Assembly: GCA_013288145.1 (NCBI GenBank)
Contig: JABDCJ010000002.1
Coordinates: forward strand, 5,034-69,033
DNA length: 64,000 bases
Direction: 5' to 3'
From: Nitrososphaerota archaeon
GTDB taxonomy: Archaea; Thermoproteota; Nitrososphaeria; Nitrososphaerales; CADDZS01
The notes beneath the pieces are model-generated. The model ran no database searches. It was not told the origin of the DNA and was given only the letters and a program-made list of their open reading frames with translations. Positions 1-8,999 of this stretch are shown here, piece after piece. How positions within the stretch are numbered: position 1 is the first letter of the stretch; every line of letters starts with the position of its first letter. The translations under genes and the position numbers were made by a program.

Positions 1-273
1 ATTTGGAATTTCTGAACTCGGCAATTTTCAAGACCCGCAATCTCCCCACACTATTTAACCGAATTTGAAAGGGATGTAAATCGCTACGGCGATCAACGTT
101 ACGGAAAAATCCAATTTCTTTTTCGGATCTTTTCGATCGAGGTCTTCCCTTCGATCCTATTATACAAAACATAAAAGGGACAAAGGAAAGTTAGCTTGAT
201 TACCGTAATTTTTCTTCAATAGGAAAAGAAATTTGCGTTCCGCAGACCCTTAACACTAGAGTTTGATCATACT
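1..273. other. Gene-free leader region upstream of EF-2
   Basis: No open frame with recognisable protein similarity, no tRNA and no repeat is visible here. The stretch is AT-rich and ends at the TTG start of EF-2. AT-rich patches around 160-175 could act as a promoter, but no TATA box stands out at the distance expected for a leaderless transcript. Confidence 0.4.
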
Positions 274-2466
274 TTGCCGAAATTAAAGAACATTCAGGAA
301 ATAATGGGCACTATTTCGAACAAGAACCAGGTTCGAAACTTTGGAGTTATCGCTCATGTTGATCACGGAAAAACAACGATGAGTGATAGTTTACTTGCAG
401 CTGCTGGAATGATCGCTCCTTCGGTTGCTGGCCAGGCTCTGGCTTTGGATTCAATGCCTCTTGAGCAGTCGCGGCAAATGACAATCAAAGCTGCAAACGT
501 TACTCTCTATTACGAAGAGGATGGAAAGCCCTATGTTTTGAACATGATCGACACTCCCGGCCACATTGACTTTACTGGCAGGGTCACGAGGTCACTTAGA
601 GCTATAGACGGCGCTGTCGTTGTTAGTGACGCTGTCGAAGGCATAATGACGCAGACTGAGACTGTAACTCGTCAGGCTTTGGAGGAGAGAGTCCGACCTG
701 TTCTTTACATCAATAAGATAGATCGACTGGTCAAAGAGCTTCGTTTGGACAAAGATGCAATGCAAAAATGGATTGCCAATATTGTCAGCAATTTCAACAA
801 CCTAATAGAAACTTACGCCGAACCAGAGCTCAAACAAAGATGGAAGGTGTCAATAGCCGATAGTAGCGTGTCTTTCGGCTCGGCCAAAGACCGTTGGGGT
901 TTCAACGCCGGTATCGCGGCGAAAAAGGGTATCAACTTTGGTGATGTTTACAATGCGTATACTTCAGGAGACGTTGCGGAGCTAGCAAAGAGAGCGCCGC
1001 TTCACGAAGCAGTTCTCGGCATGGTTATCAAACACCATCCACCTCCGCATGTTGCTCAAAAGTACAGGATTCCACGTATCTGGCATGGTGACCTGACCAG
1101 CGACATTGGAAAATCTTTGCTAACATGCGATGACAACGGGCCCATCGTAATGATGATTACAAACATCAACGTGGATCCCCAGGCAGGAATCGTCGCAACT
1201 GGAAGATTATTCTCTGGAACCGTTAGGGACGGCGACAGTGTCTATCTCCTGGGAGCGAAGAGAGAGGAGAGGATCCAGTCAGTAAACTTCTACATGGGCG
1301 CTCAGAGAGAAATGGTTGGGCAACTGACAGCCGGCAACATTCCAGCGCTTTTAGGGCTGGAGCATGCAAGGGCAGGAGAAACTATTTCCCCAATAAAGGA
1401 CATTGCAACGTTCGAGTCAATCAAGTACGTTTCAGAGCCTGTTGTTACTATTGCGGTTGAACCGAAGCATCCGAAGGATCTTCCTAAACTCGTCGAAGCG
1501 CTCCGGCGGCTCAACATTGAAGATCCAAATCTGGTCATTCGTATTAACGAGGAAACGGGTGAGCAGCTCCTGGCGGGTATGGGTGTGTTGCATTTGGAGA
1601 TTGCGACGACCCTAATTCAAGATCAGAAGATCGAAATCGTTACCAGTCCTCCGCTTGTAAACTACAGGGAAGCGGTGAGGAGTAAATCGGGACCAATAAT
1701 GTCTCGTTCGCCCAACAGACACAACAAGATCTTCATCCGGATCGAACCCCTTCCGGCCGATGTGATCGAACTCATCAGAACGGGTCAGCTGAACGAAAAC
1801 ACTGACAAGAAGACGGTTGCCAAGGTCTTGAGAGAGCATGGTTGGGACGCGGACGAGGCGCGTTCGGTTGTCACAATCGACGAAAAAGGAAACATGCTGC
1901 TAGAGGAGACGAAAGGAGTCCAGTTCCTGCAAGAGTCGATGGACTCGATAAGAGCAGGCTTTAATGACGTAATGACTAATGGTCCGCTTGCTTACGAATT
2001 CTGTCGAGGTTATAAGATCGTCTTAACACATTATGTGCCCCACGAGGACCCTGCACACAGAACTTATGCTCAGCTCATGCCTGCAACACGGAGAGCAATA
2101 CTCGGCGCTGCCCTAACTGCGGATCCGACTTTGCTGGAGCCCATACTCGGAATCGAAATAAAATGCCCTGCAGAACAAATTGGGCCTATCGCAAGCGTGA
2201 TTTCTGGTAAGAGAGGAAAAATGCTCAACGTTGAGCAGAAGGAAGTTATTACCATAATCCAGGGGGAGATTCCTACGTCTGAGACATTCGATCTCTCGGA
2301 AACTATGAGAGGAGCCACTGCTGGAAAAGCGATGTGGAATACTTACTTCAAGGCATGGCAGCCGGTTCCGCAGTCAATGCTTCTGAACATTGTGCGCGAT
2401 ATTCGAAAGAGAAAGGGTCTCTCTCCGGATCCGCCGAATCCGAACGAATTCATAGACAAAGAGTAA
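274..2466 (+). CDS. fusA: Translation elongation factor EF-2
   Basis: GTPase that drives ribosome translocation. The 730-residue length is normal for archaeal EF-2. The P-loop (AHVDHGKT) is at 27-34, DTPGH at 93-97 and NKID at 147-150, followed by the beta-barrel and EF-G domains. The start is TTG; the N-terminus MPKLKNIQEIM matches the usual archaeal EF-2 beginning and the next ATG (codon 11) would cut into it. The diphthamide region reads HEDPAHRTYAQ (590-600). The candidate modified histidine, His595, is present, but the usual HRGPAQ surroundings are changed to HRTYAQ. A short inverted repeat (TCTCGG/CCGAGA, 2469-2489) lies just after the stop codon. The identification is secure; whether the protein carries diphthamide is open. 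Confidence 0.97.
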   Translation: MPKLKNIQEIMGTISNKNQVRNFGVIAHVDHGKTTMSDSLLAAAGMIAPSVAGQALALDSMPLEQSRQMTIKAANVTLYYEEDGKPYVLNMIDTPGHIDFTGRVTRSLRAIDGAVVVSDAVEGIMTQTETVTRQALEERVRPVLYINKIDRLVKELRLDKDAMQKWIANIVSNFNNLIETYAEPELKQRWKVSIADSSVSFGSAKDRWGFNAGIAAKKGINFGDVYNAYTSGDVAELAKRAPLHEAVLGMVIKHHPPPHVAQKYRIPRIWHGDLTSDIGKSLLTCDDNGPIVMMITNINVDPQAGIVATGRLFSGTVRDGDSVYLLGAKREERIQSVNFYMGAQREMVGQLTAGNIPALLGLEHARAGETISPIKDIATFESIKYVSEPVVTIAVEPKHPKDLPKLVEALRRLNIEDPNLVIRINEETGEQLLAGMGVLHLEIATTLIQDQKIEIVTSPPLVNYREAVRSKSGPIMSRSPNRHNKIFIRIEPLPADVIELIRTGQLNENTDKKTVAKVLREHGWDADEARSVVTIDEKGNMLLEETKGVQFLQESMDSIRAGFNDVMTNGPLAYEFCRGYKIVLTHYVPHEDPAHRTYAQLMPATRRAILGAALTADPTLLEPILGIEIKCPAEQIGPIASVISGKRGKMLNVEQKEVITIIQGEIPTSETFDLSETMRGATAGKAMWNTYFKAWQPVPQSMLLNIVRDIRKRKGLSPDPPNPNEFIDKE

Positions 2467-2555
2467 CTTCTCGGTTTCTTCATCCGAGAGGGTGACTTCA
2501 GTTTCAACTGGAAGGATCATAGTGAACGGGTTATTGTGCGGAGTCGAATCTTTCC

Positions 2556-3245
2556 TTGCCTGAGACCCTTCACAATATTCTGATCTTTGACTATGACGGC
2601 ACGCTGACATACGAAAGTAACGAAGTTCCACAGGTCACCAGAGACGCCCTGAAAAAAATGAAAGAAAAGAAACTTGCGACTCTAGGGATCATCTCTGGTA
2701 GGGACTTGCCTTTTCTGCAAAAGGTCGATCAAAATCTTTCAAGCGTCTTTTCTTTCCTGATTGCCGAAAACGGCGCGATTTCCTATTTTTCCGATCTAAA
2801 GAAAAAGGAAGTCTTGGGCAAGGATTGGTCAGAAAAAGCCAGACGTTTGCTCTCAACATCAGGAATACCGATGCATTTCGCCGAGGTGATGTTCGCAACG
2901 GGAATCGAAAATGCTCCAAGGGTGTCGGATTTTCTGACAAAAGTCGGACTCGAGGCGAAACTTGTACCCAATAGGGACTCATTAATGGTCTTGCCGCCGG
3001 GCGTTGACAAAGGGACTGGTGTGGCGGCTACTGTTCAACATTTTGGAACAACGAAGAAGCACTTCCTCACCTGCTTCGGGGATGGTGAAAACGACCTTGC
3101 TCTCTTTGCCCCCGCTGATCTAGGGGTCGCTGTGGCCAACGCCGTAGATGCCCTAAAGAAGATAGCTGATGTGGTAACCGAGAAGCCGGGAGGATACGGA
3201 GTTGCCGAATACCTCTCAGAGACTTTTCTCCTTGAGGAGCCTTGA
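2556..3245 (+). CDS. HAD-superfamily phosphatase (phosphoglycolate phosphatase-like, Cof type)
   Basis: Probable magnesium-dependent phosphatase of the HAD IIB group that includes archaeal phosphoglycolate phosphatase and sugar phosphatases. Motif I is FDYDGTLT with Asp12 as nucleophile and Asp14 as acid/base. Motif II is in ISGRD near 47-51, motif III is Lys152 in GVDKG, and motif IV is GDGEND with Asp176 and Asp180. At 229 residues it has the usual family length with a type IIB cap between motifs II and III. The start is TTG, giving MPETLHNILIFDYD. The substrate cannot be read from the sequence. A role as trehalose-6-phosphate phosphatase is conceivable, but nothing specific supports it and no OtsA is nearby. 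Confidence 0.8.
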   Translation: MPETLHNILIFDYDGTLTYESNEVPQVTRDALKKMKEKKLATLGIISGRDLPFLQKVDQNLSSVFSFLIAENGAISYFSDLKKKEVLGKDWSEKARRLLSTSGIPMHFAEVMFATGIENAPRVSDFLTKVGLEAKLVPNRDSLMVLPPGVDKGTGVAATVQHFGTTKKHFLTCFGDGENDLALFAPADLGVAVANAVDALKKIADVVTEKPGGYGVAEYLSETFLLEEP

Positions 3246-3360
3246 GGGCTAAAGATTAAAATCATGGAAAGGGATTCGGACTAGGCTACTCCCGCTGGCA
3301 ATGGCTTTTACCATAACTCGTCGGGAGAGTCGAATTCTAAATTTCAGGATCATCAATAAC

Positions 3361-4029
3361 ATGGCAATCGTTTTTCCCGTTACTACTGGCGAAATTCTGG
3401 CGGATACTGAGCTTGTGCTTTACAAAGCAGCAATCTTTTTTGCAATTATTCTGATCGGCTGGGTTGTTGGAAAAGTTCTAGGCCTTTTGGTTGGACGAGT
3501 ACTTGCCCGTGCAGGTGGAGATTCTCTGTTAAAGCAAACGGTGATTGGCAGAGCTCTAATGCGAGCTGACTACGCGTCGTTCCGACTGGGAAATTCTATC
3601 ACAAAATGGCTCATCTACCTCTCCGCTTTCCTTTATGCTCTGTACAGTTTGGGCTTGCCGGTACTGACTTCAAGTGTTGTGTCTTTTCTCGACTATCTTC
3701 CGGTAATTGTAGGTTCTGGAATTATTTTGCTGGCTGGTATGATTTTGTCTGATTGGTTAGGCGAGTTTGTAAAGAAAAGCCAGACCCCGGAAAAGCGCGA
3801 ACTGTTTTACTTGAATATCGTCGGCGACACGATCAAGGTTGTTCTTTACTTTGTGACCATAACTCTGGCTCTCACACATCTGGGTGTTGATGTTACCATC
3901 CTGTACATTTTTGCTGAGGCTTTTGCTTGGGCAATTGCAATCTCTATCGGAGTTGCAGCTGGCATCGTTGTAGGCTGGACGTTGAAAGATAGGATTAAAG
4001 AATGGGTTTCATCGATATCCGCTGGCTGA
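3361..4029 (+). CDS. Membrane protein with conserved TM-helix repeats (small mechanosensitive-channel-like)
   Basis: Integral membrane protein with about five hydrophobic segments. Two of them (YKAAIFFAIILIGWVVGKVLG and DYLPVIVGSGIILLAGMILS) resemble the 'conserved TM helix' repeat found in small MscS-related proteins. There is no recognisable MscS beta domain, so channel function is only suggested. The frame is open from an ATG at 3301, but the 20 residues this adds are polar and not conserved-looking. The ATG at 3361 (MAIVFPVTTGEIL) is a better start. It stands alone between the HAD gene and an oppositely oriented membrane protein gene. Confidence 0.6.
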   Translation: MAIVFPVTTGEILADTELVLYKAAIFFAIILIGWVVGKVLGLLVGRVLARAGGDSLLKQTVIGRALMRADYASFRLGNSITKWLIYLSAFLYALYSLGLPVLTSSVVSFLDYLPVIVGSGIILLAGMILSDWLGEFVKKSQTPEKRELFYLNIVGDTIKVVLYFVTITLALTHLGVDVTILYIFAEAFAWAIAISIGVAAGIVVGWTLKDRIKEWVSSISAG

Positions 4030-4233
4030 GCACTTTTTGCGTTGCTTCTAGTAACTTTTTTACTTTAGACAATCTAGATTCCGTTACGATGTCTGAAAAA
4101 TCGCAAGACACAAAAACTCGCGGCGCCTTCGCCGTTTTCGTCATCCATATTCGTGTGGAGAGATTTTTTTAGAAGGCACCTGACTTTGTGCGGGATGAAG
4201 CGAAAATACATGCGGGATATTTCGTATGACGCG

Positions 4234-4854
4234 TTATCGATCGGCATGTTGGTGAGTTTTGGAAGGATGTCTGAAGGCCTCGAATGTCGTATCGGAGGAA
4301 ACTAGAAGCACCAAGGGTAGAAAGATCAAAACAACAAAATCGATTGCGAAGAGATTCCAAGAAATACCGACGGTGTATCTTAAAGTGAATCCGATATCGT
4401 CAGCACTCTGAAAGCTATTCGGAAAACCGCCGAATATGAGTAGGTAGTAAGTCCCAGGTGGATTGTATCCGAAATTCTCGTTGATGATCGTTCTGTTTGT
4501 GATTATGTTAAAATCATGAGTATTGTTATTCTGATCATAGTAAGAATTCGAAAGTCCTTCTATCAGAGTGAAATACCAGGAGCTCCCGCTATAATCCTCC
4601 TTAAACAAAGTGAGATTCGTTCCGGTTTTGATCAGGGATGTGAGGTTATCGAGGGTTAAAGTGCCGTCGTGATTCAAATGAATTGGTATGTAATAGCAAC
4701 TAGCACCGTTGCTATCAATCGGAGGAGGGCAGATTGCTGAATACGACACAGCAGGGCTCGTTTGCGACCAATCATAATACGAGATATGATAAAGACCAAA
4801 CGCGATTACGCCCAGGTTTGCCAAAAATGCGATCCTTTTTCTCGACAAAAGCAA
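4234..4854 (-). CDS. Hypothetical protein with two transmembrane helices and an extracytoplasmic domain
   Basis: I do not recognise this 206-residue protein. An N-terminal hydrophobic segment (about 8-30) is followed by about 140 residues rich in Asn, Ser, Thr and Tyr. A second hydrophobic segment (FAIDFVVLIFLPLVLLVSS) sits near the C-terminus with a short basic, histidine-containing tail. The middle is therefore probably outside the cell. The start is TTG with no better start nearby. The coding pattern is plausible (strong TM signals, long frame), but there is no family assignment. Confidence 0.55.
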   Translation of the reverse strand: MLLSRKRIAFLANLGVIAFGLYHISYYDWSQTSPAVSYSAICPPPIDSNGASCYYIPIHLNHDGTLTLDNLTSLIKTGTNLTLFKEDYSGSSWYFTLIEGLSNSYYDQNNNTHDFNIITNRTIINENFGYNPPGTYYLLIFGGFPNSFQSADDIGFTLRYTVGISWNLFAIDFVVLIFLPLVLLVSSDTTFEAFRHPSKTHQHADR

Positions 4855-5499
4855 ATTCTTGGTATCCTCACCTACTGAATAGGTAGTTTCAGTCCGAAGT
4901 AAAATATCCGAATAATTACTGTACTGGATCCCGCGATGATCAGACTACCCCTGAGTTCCTCTAAAATTCATTCTTCAAGTAAAATATAGAGCAGGAAAAA
5001 ATCTCAAGATTCCTTCGCTTATGGTCTTTGTCTAAGTTGCTGCATGGTTCTTTATGCTCGCAGTTTCGCTCTGTTAGTTTTGTTCATGAGTAGAATTTTA
5101 TTTGCAAGTTCATAATGGCTTTTCATGAGTTCTCTCGTTGCATAAGATTCGAGAGTTTTTTCGATTTTAAGATCTAAGGGATTGGCTTCATTGATGCCGT
5201 GAGGTAGGATAGAGCCACTGTACTGATTGTTTTATTTAGGAACTTTAAGAAGGGCTTTAGAGAATATATTGCCGTTCATTCGGTATTTGGTGATGGGTAC
5301 CCGTTGTTTCAAGATCGTAAACTAACGAGAGTGAAGAGTCGCGCTAACACAGGATCTTTTATGATAATTTCGTATTCTCTGATATCTAAATCACACCAAT
5401 GTTTGGCTTTGCGCCGGATCGATTCCTGTAAAACCTATTGCTAGTTTGGTGTACTCTCTTTTGTTCGATCGAAAGTTTCTTCTTTGATTTGATAAGGGG
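4855..5499. other. Long intergenic region before the trehalose/glucan locus
   Basis: This 645-bp stretch holds no convincing gene. It is AT-rich and lies between divergently read genes. The 11-mer AAGTAAAATAT occurs twice on the plus strand, at 4897-4907 and 4977-4987. Read on the minus strand the first copy (ATATTTTACTT) is placed like a TATA element for the membrane protein starting at 4854. A small inverted repeat, ACCTA-CTGAA-TAGGT, lies at 4870-4884. The right half may hold the promoter of the TreS-maltokinase gene, but I cannot point to one box. Confidence 0.4.
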
Positions 5500-8400
5500 G
5501 TGTACCGTTTGGAGCCGTCACGAATGGATGATTCGCAGGATTATCTTGAAGACGATCCTCTTTGGTACAAAGACGCGGTGATCTACGAAGTCCACGTCAA
5601 AGCTTTCTGCGACACTGCCGGAGATGGAATTGGCGATTTTAAGGGCCTGACATCCAAGCTTGATTATCTCAAGAGTTTAGGAGTCAACACTCTTTGGCTT
5701 CTCCCCTTTTACCCATCGCCCCTGAAAGATGACGGCTACGATATTGCCGACTATTTTGACGTCCATCCGCTCTATGGAACCTTGAGCGATTTCAAGGAGT
5801 TCATGAACGAGGCGCACAGTCGTGGCCTTCGAGTGATCACAGAGCTTGTATTGAATCACACTTCTGATCAGCATGCCTGGTTCAAGAAATCAAGGACCGC
5901 TGAACCGGGAACAAAGTGGCGGGATTTCTACGTTTGGAGCGACGCGCCGAACAAGTATCTCGACGCGCGGATCATTTTCAAGGATTTTGAAACATCAAAT
6001 TGGGCTTACGACAATGTTGCCAAGGCTTACTTTTGGCATAGGTTTTATTCGCACCAACCCGATCTTAACTTCGAGAATGATTTCACTCAGAAAACAATGC
6101 TTAGCGTTGTTGAATATTGGATGAAAATGGGCGTCGATGGCCTTAGGCTAGATGCAGTGCCCTACCTGTACGAAAAAGACGGTACGAACTGTGAAAATCT
6201 TCCCGAGACTCATGATTTTCTGAAAAAACTTAGGGCGTTTATTGATTCGAGTTTCAAGAACAGAATGCTACTTGCCGAGGCAAATCAGTGGCCTTCGGAT
6301 GCAGCTCAGTACTTCGGTAATGGGGACGAGTGTAACATGGCTTACCATTTCCCCTTAATGCCAAGGATGTTCATGGCAATCCAGATGGAAGATCGATTTC
6401 CCATCATAGACATTTTAGAGCAAACCCCCTCCATCCCAGAAAATAGTCAGTGGGGCCTGTTCCTTCGAAACCACGATGAGCTTACTCTCGAAATGGTCAC
6501 AGATGAGGAGCGCGATTACATGTATCGAGTTTATGCAAAGGATAGACAGGCACGGCTTAATCTGGGAATCAGGCGAAGGCTAGCCCCGCTTCTTGGAAAT
6601 GACAGGCGGAAGATCGAACTCATGAATATCCTTCTATTCACTTTCCCCGGCACTCCGGTCATCTACTATGGGGATGAGATCGGAATGGGTGATAACTTCT
6701 ACTTGGGGGATCGAAACGGAGTAAGAACTCCTATGCAATGGAGCGCTGACATAAACGCCGGTTTTTCGAAGACAAATCCCCAGAAGCTCTATCTGCCGGT
6801 CATCATTGAGCCGCTCTACCACTACGAAGCAATCAACGTCGAAAACCAACAGAATGATCCTTCGTCTCTACTCTGGTGGACAAAGAGGATCATCGCCCTT
6901 AGGAAGAACTTCAAGGCTTTTAGTCGAGGATCGATCGAGTTTCTGTATCCTACCAATACGAAGATTCTATCGTATGTCAGAAAGCTAGGCGATGAGATAC
7001 TGCTTGTAACAGTGAATTTATCCGGAAGACCTCAGGCGACCGACCTTGATCTCTCTAGGTTTACGGATCGTAGACCAACTGATCTTTTCGGCAGCGCCGT
7101 ATTTCCTCAAATAGGTAACTCTGGATACCGTCTCACGTTTTCACCATACGGATATTACGTCTTTAACCTGAAATCAGAAAAGCGGTCTGAAGAAATTGCA
7201 AAACCGGCACAGATTCCTACTCTGGAGGTAAAGAAAAGACTCCTAGACACTTTTTCGGGAAGACCAAAAGATAGAATGGAGTCAGAAATTTTGCCACAGT
7301 ATCTTCGTTCAAATCGCTGGTTTGGTGGAAAGGGAAGGATCATCGAGCAAATCAGGATACGCGAGGTCATTTCGTTCAAAGAGGATCCTGCGAGCGGCAA
7401 CTCCCAGCTTATTGTTTTGATCGACGTCTACTATACGGAAGGTCTTCCAGAATCGTATTTGCTTCCTCTTACATATTCTACGGTTGATATCTCAGAACAA
7501 CTAAAGGAAGCCGCTCGCAACTCAATCGTCGCCAGGGTTTCGATCGAAAAGAATACCCCGGGCGTATTGTACGACGCGGTGTATGACAAATCCTTCAGAC
7601 TGAATCTCCTTGAATTCCTGGCAAAGGGTAAAGCGGCGACCGGGTCCCAAAGCGAATTGACTGGGGCGAGAATCACCGATGACCTTTCTGCGGACAAACT
7701 GCCCGAGAAGTCTACCGTCGTCGGGTTTGACCAGAGCAATACGTCAGTGATATACGACGACAAATTCATTCTGAAATTTCTCCGACGCGTCGAGGAAGGA
7801 CCGAACCCGGAGGTAGAGATAGAAGCGGCCCTGCTCAAAAACAAGTTCGAATCGATCCCACGCCTAGTAGGTACGGTAGCTTACCGCGCGCCTGGGGCGG
7901 AGCAGGCTACCGTTGCAATCTTAGAGCAATATATTCGGAATGAGGGAGATGCATGGAACTTGTTTCACGGACAGTTCGAGCGCTTTCTCGATGATACCTT
8001 GTCCTCGGGGAAATTGCCCGAATCCCCGCTAAACCTGCCGATACTCTCGATCGCAGAATCAGATCTTCCAGAGGATATCTTGGAAGAACTCGGTTTGCCA
8101 TTTGATGACTGGGTCAGGTTGCTTGGAAAAAGAACAGGTGAATTTCATCTCTCTTTGATAAAAGAAGAGGAAGATCCAAATTTCAAACCTGAACCTTTTG
8201 GATATCTCGAACAGGTGGCAGTCGCCCAATCGATGACAAGCTATTCGAATCGCATCTTCCAGCAATGCCGTAATATGGTGACGGCTATGCAACCTGATAT
8301 CAAAAAGGAGCTCGATCTTATCCTCTCCCACCAGCAGGACATTTCAAAACGATTTGGAGAATTGAAGAGGGTAAAACTGGACTGTATGAGATCTCGAATC

Positions 8401-8925
8401 CACGGGGATTATCATTTAGGGCAGGTTCTTTTTACAGGAAAAGATTTCGTTCTCATTGACTTCGAGGGCGAACCCGCGAGATCATTAACTGACAGGAGAC
8501 TGAAGAGATCTCCGATGAAAGATGTTGCAGGTATGATTAGGTCGTTCCACTATGCAGCTCTATCTGTCGTCTTGAAAAACAACAACTCGAAGATCAGGGA
8601 AAATCCAGAGCTTGCTCTTCGAGCTGCAACGATCTGGTACAAGGCCGTGAGCGCCCTGTTCCTTGGATCATACATTGCCACCGTAAAGGGTAGTCCAATT
8701 CTTCCGACTGATAAAATTGCGATATCTGTCCTGTTAGACGCTTATCTTTTGGAAAAGGTGATCTACGAGCTCGGTTACGAACTGAACAACAGACCTGACT
8801 GGATCTCCATACCGATTAAGGGACTTGAAGATCTGCTTGGAATAGAAATGCAACTTGCAGCTCCTGCCACAACATCTGCCGCAATTCCGCACAAGGAATT
8901 GGCCACGCAGGGTCCCCAAACTTGA
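5500..8925 (+). CDS. treS: Trehalose synthase fused to maltokinase (TreS-Mak)
   Basis: Bifunctional enzyme: the N-terminal GH13 domain interconverts trehalose and maltose, and the C-terminal kinase-like domain phosphorylates maltose to maltose-1-phosphate, the GlgE donor. GH13 residues are Asp218 (GLRLDAVPY), Glu260 (LLAEANQW) and Asp326 (RNHDEL). The C-terminal half, from about residue 590, begins with the maltokinase signature LRSNRWFGGKGR. It carries RIHGDYHLGQ (Asp970) and VLIDFEGEP (Asp987), typical of Mak/Pep2. The 1141 residues match known bacterial TreS-Pep2 fusions. The frame opens with GTG at 5500; ATG at 5524 (MDDSQDYLEDD) is an equally good start. It heads a plus-strand series with GlgX and TreY. 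Confidence 0.93.
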   Translation: MYRLEPSRMDDSQDYLEDDPLWYKDAVIYEVHVKAFCDTAGDGIGDFKGLTSKLDYLKSLGVNTLWLLPFYPSPLKDDGYDIADYFDVHPLYGTLSDFKEFMNEAHSRGLRVITELVLNHTSDQHAWFKKSRTAEPGTKWRDFYVWSDAPNKYLDARIIFKDFETSNWAYDNVAKAYFWHRFYSHQPDLNFENDFTQKTMLSVVEYWMKMGVDGLRLDAVPYLYEKDGTNCENLPETHDFLKKLRAFIDSSFKNRMLLAEANQWPSDAAQYFGNGDECNMAYHFPLMPRMFMAIQMEDRFPIIDILEQTPSIPENSQWGLFLRNHDELTLEMVTDEERDYMYRVYAKDRQARLNLGIRRRLAPLLGNDRRKIELMNILLFTFPGTPVIYYGDEIGMGDNFYLGDRNGVRTPMQWSADINAGFSKTNPQKLYLPVIIEPLYHYEAINVENQQNDPSSLLWWTKRIIALRKNFKAFSRGSIEFLYPTNTKILSYVRKLGDEILLVTVNLSGRPQATDLDLSRFTDRRPTDLFGSAVFPQIGNSGYRLTFSPYGYYVFNLKSEKRSEEIAKPAQIPTLEVKKRLLDTFSGRPKDRMESEILPQYLRSNRWFGGKGRIIEQIRIREVISFKEDPASGNSQLIVLIDVYYTEGLPESYLLPLTYSTVDISEQLKEAARNSIVARVSIEKNTPGVLYDAVYDKSFRLNLLEFLAKGKAATGSQSELTGARITDDLSADKLPEKSTVVGFDQSNTSVIYDDKFILKFLRRVEEGPNPEVEIEAALLKNKFESIPRLVGTVAYRAPGAEQATVAILEQYIRNEGDAWNLFHGQFERFLDDTLSSGKLPESPLNLPILSIAESDLPEDILEELGLPFDDWVRLLGKRTGEFHLSLIKEEEDPNFKPEPFGYLEQVAVAQSMTSYSNRIFQQCRNMVTAMQPDIKKELDLILSHQQDISKRFGELKRVKLDCMRSRIHGDYHLGQVLFTGKDFVLIDFEGEPARSLTDRRLKRSPMKDVAGMIRSFHYAALSVVLKNNNSKIRENPELALRAATIWYKAVSALFLGSYIATVKGSPILPTDKIAISVLLDAYLLEKVIYELGYELNNRPDWISIPIKGLEDLLGIEMQLAAPATTSAAIPHKELATQGPQT

Positions 8926-8999
8926 ATTTCCTAGTATTTTCTTCTTAATCTCCCAAAGTCCAATTACTGGCAGTTTACGCAAAAAGTTAAAGCGAAAAA

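Noticed and set aside
2556..3245. HAD gene as trehalose-6-phosphate phosphatase (OtsB)
   Set aside because: Only general HAD motifs are seen, it is 2.3 kb from the trehalose genes with unrelated genes between, and no OtsA is present.
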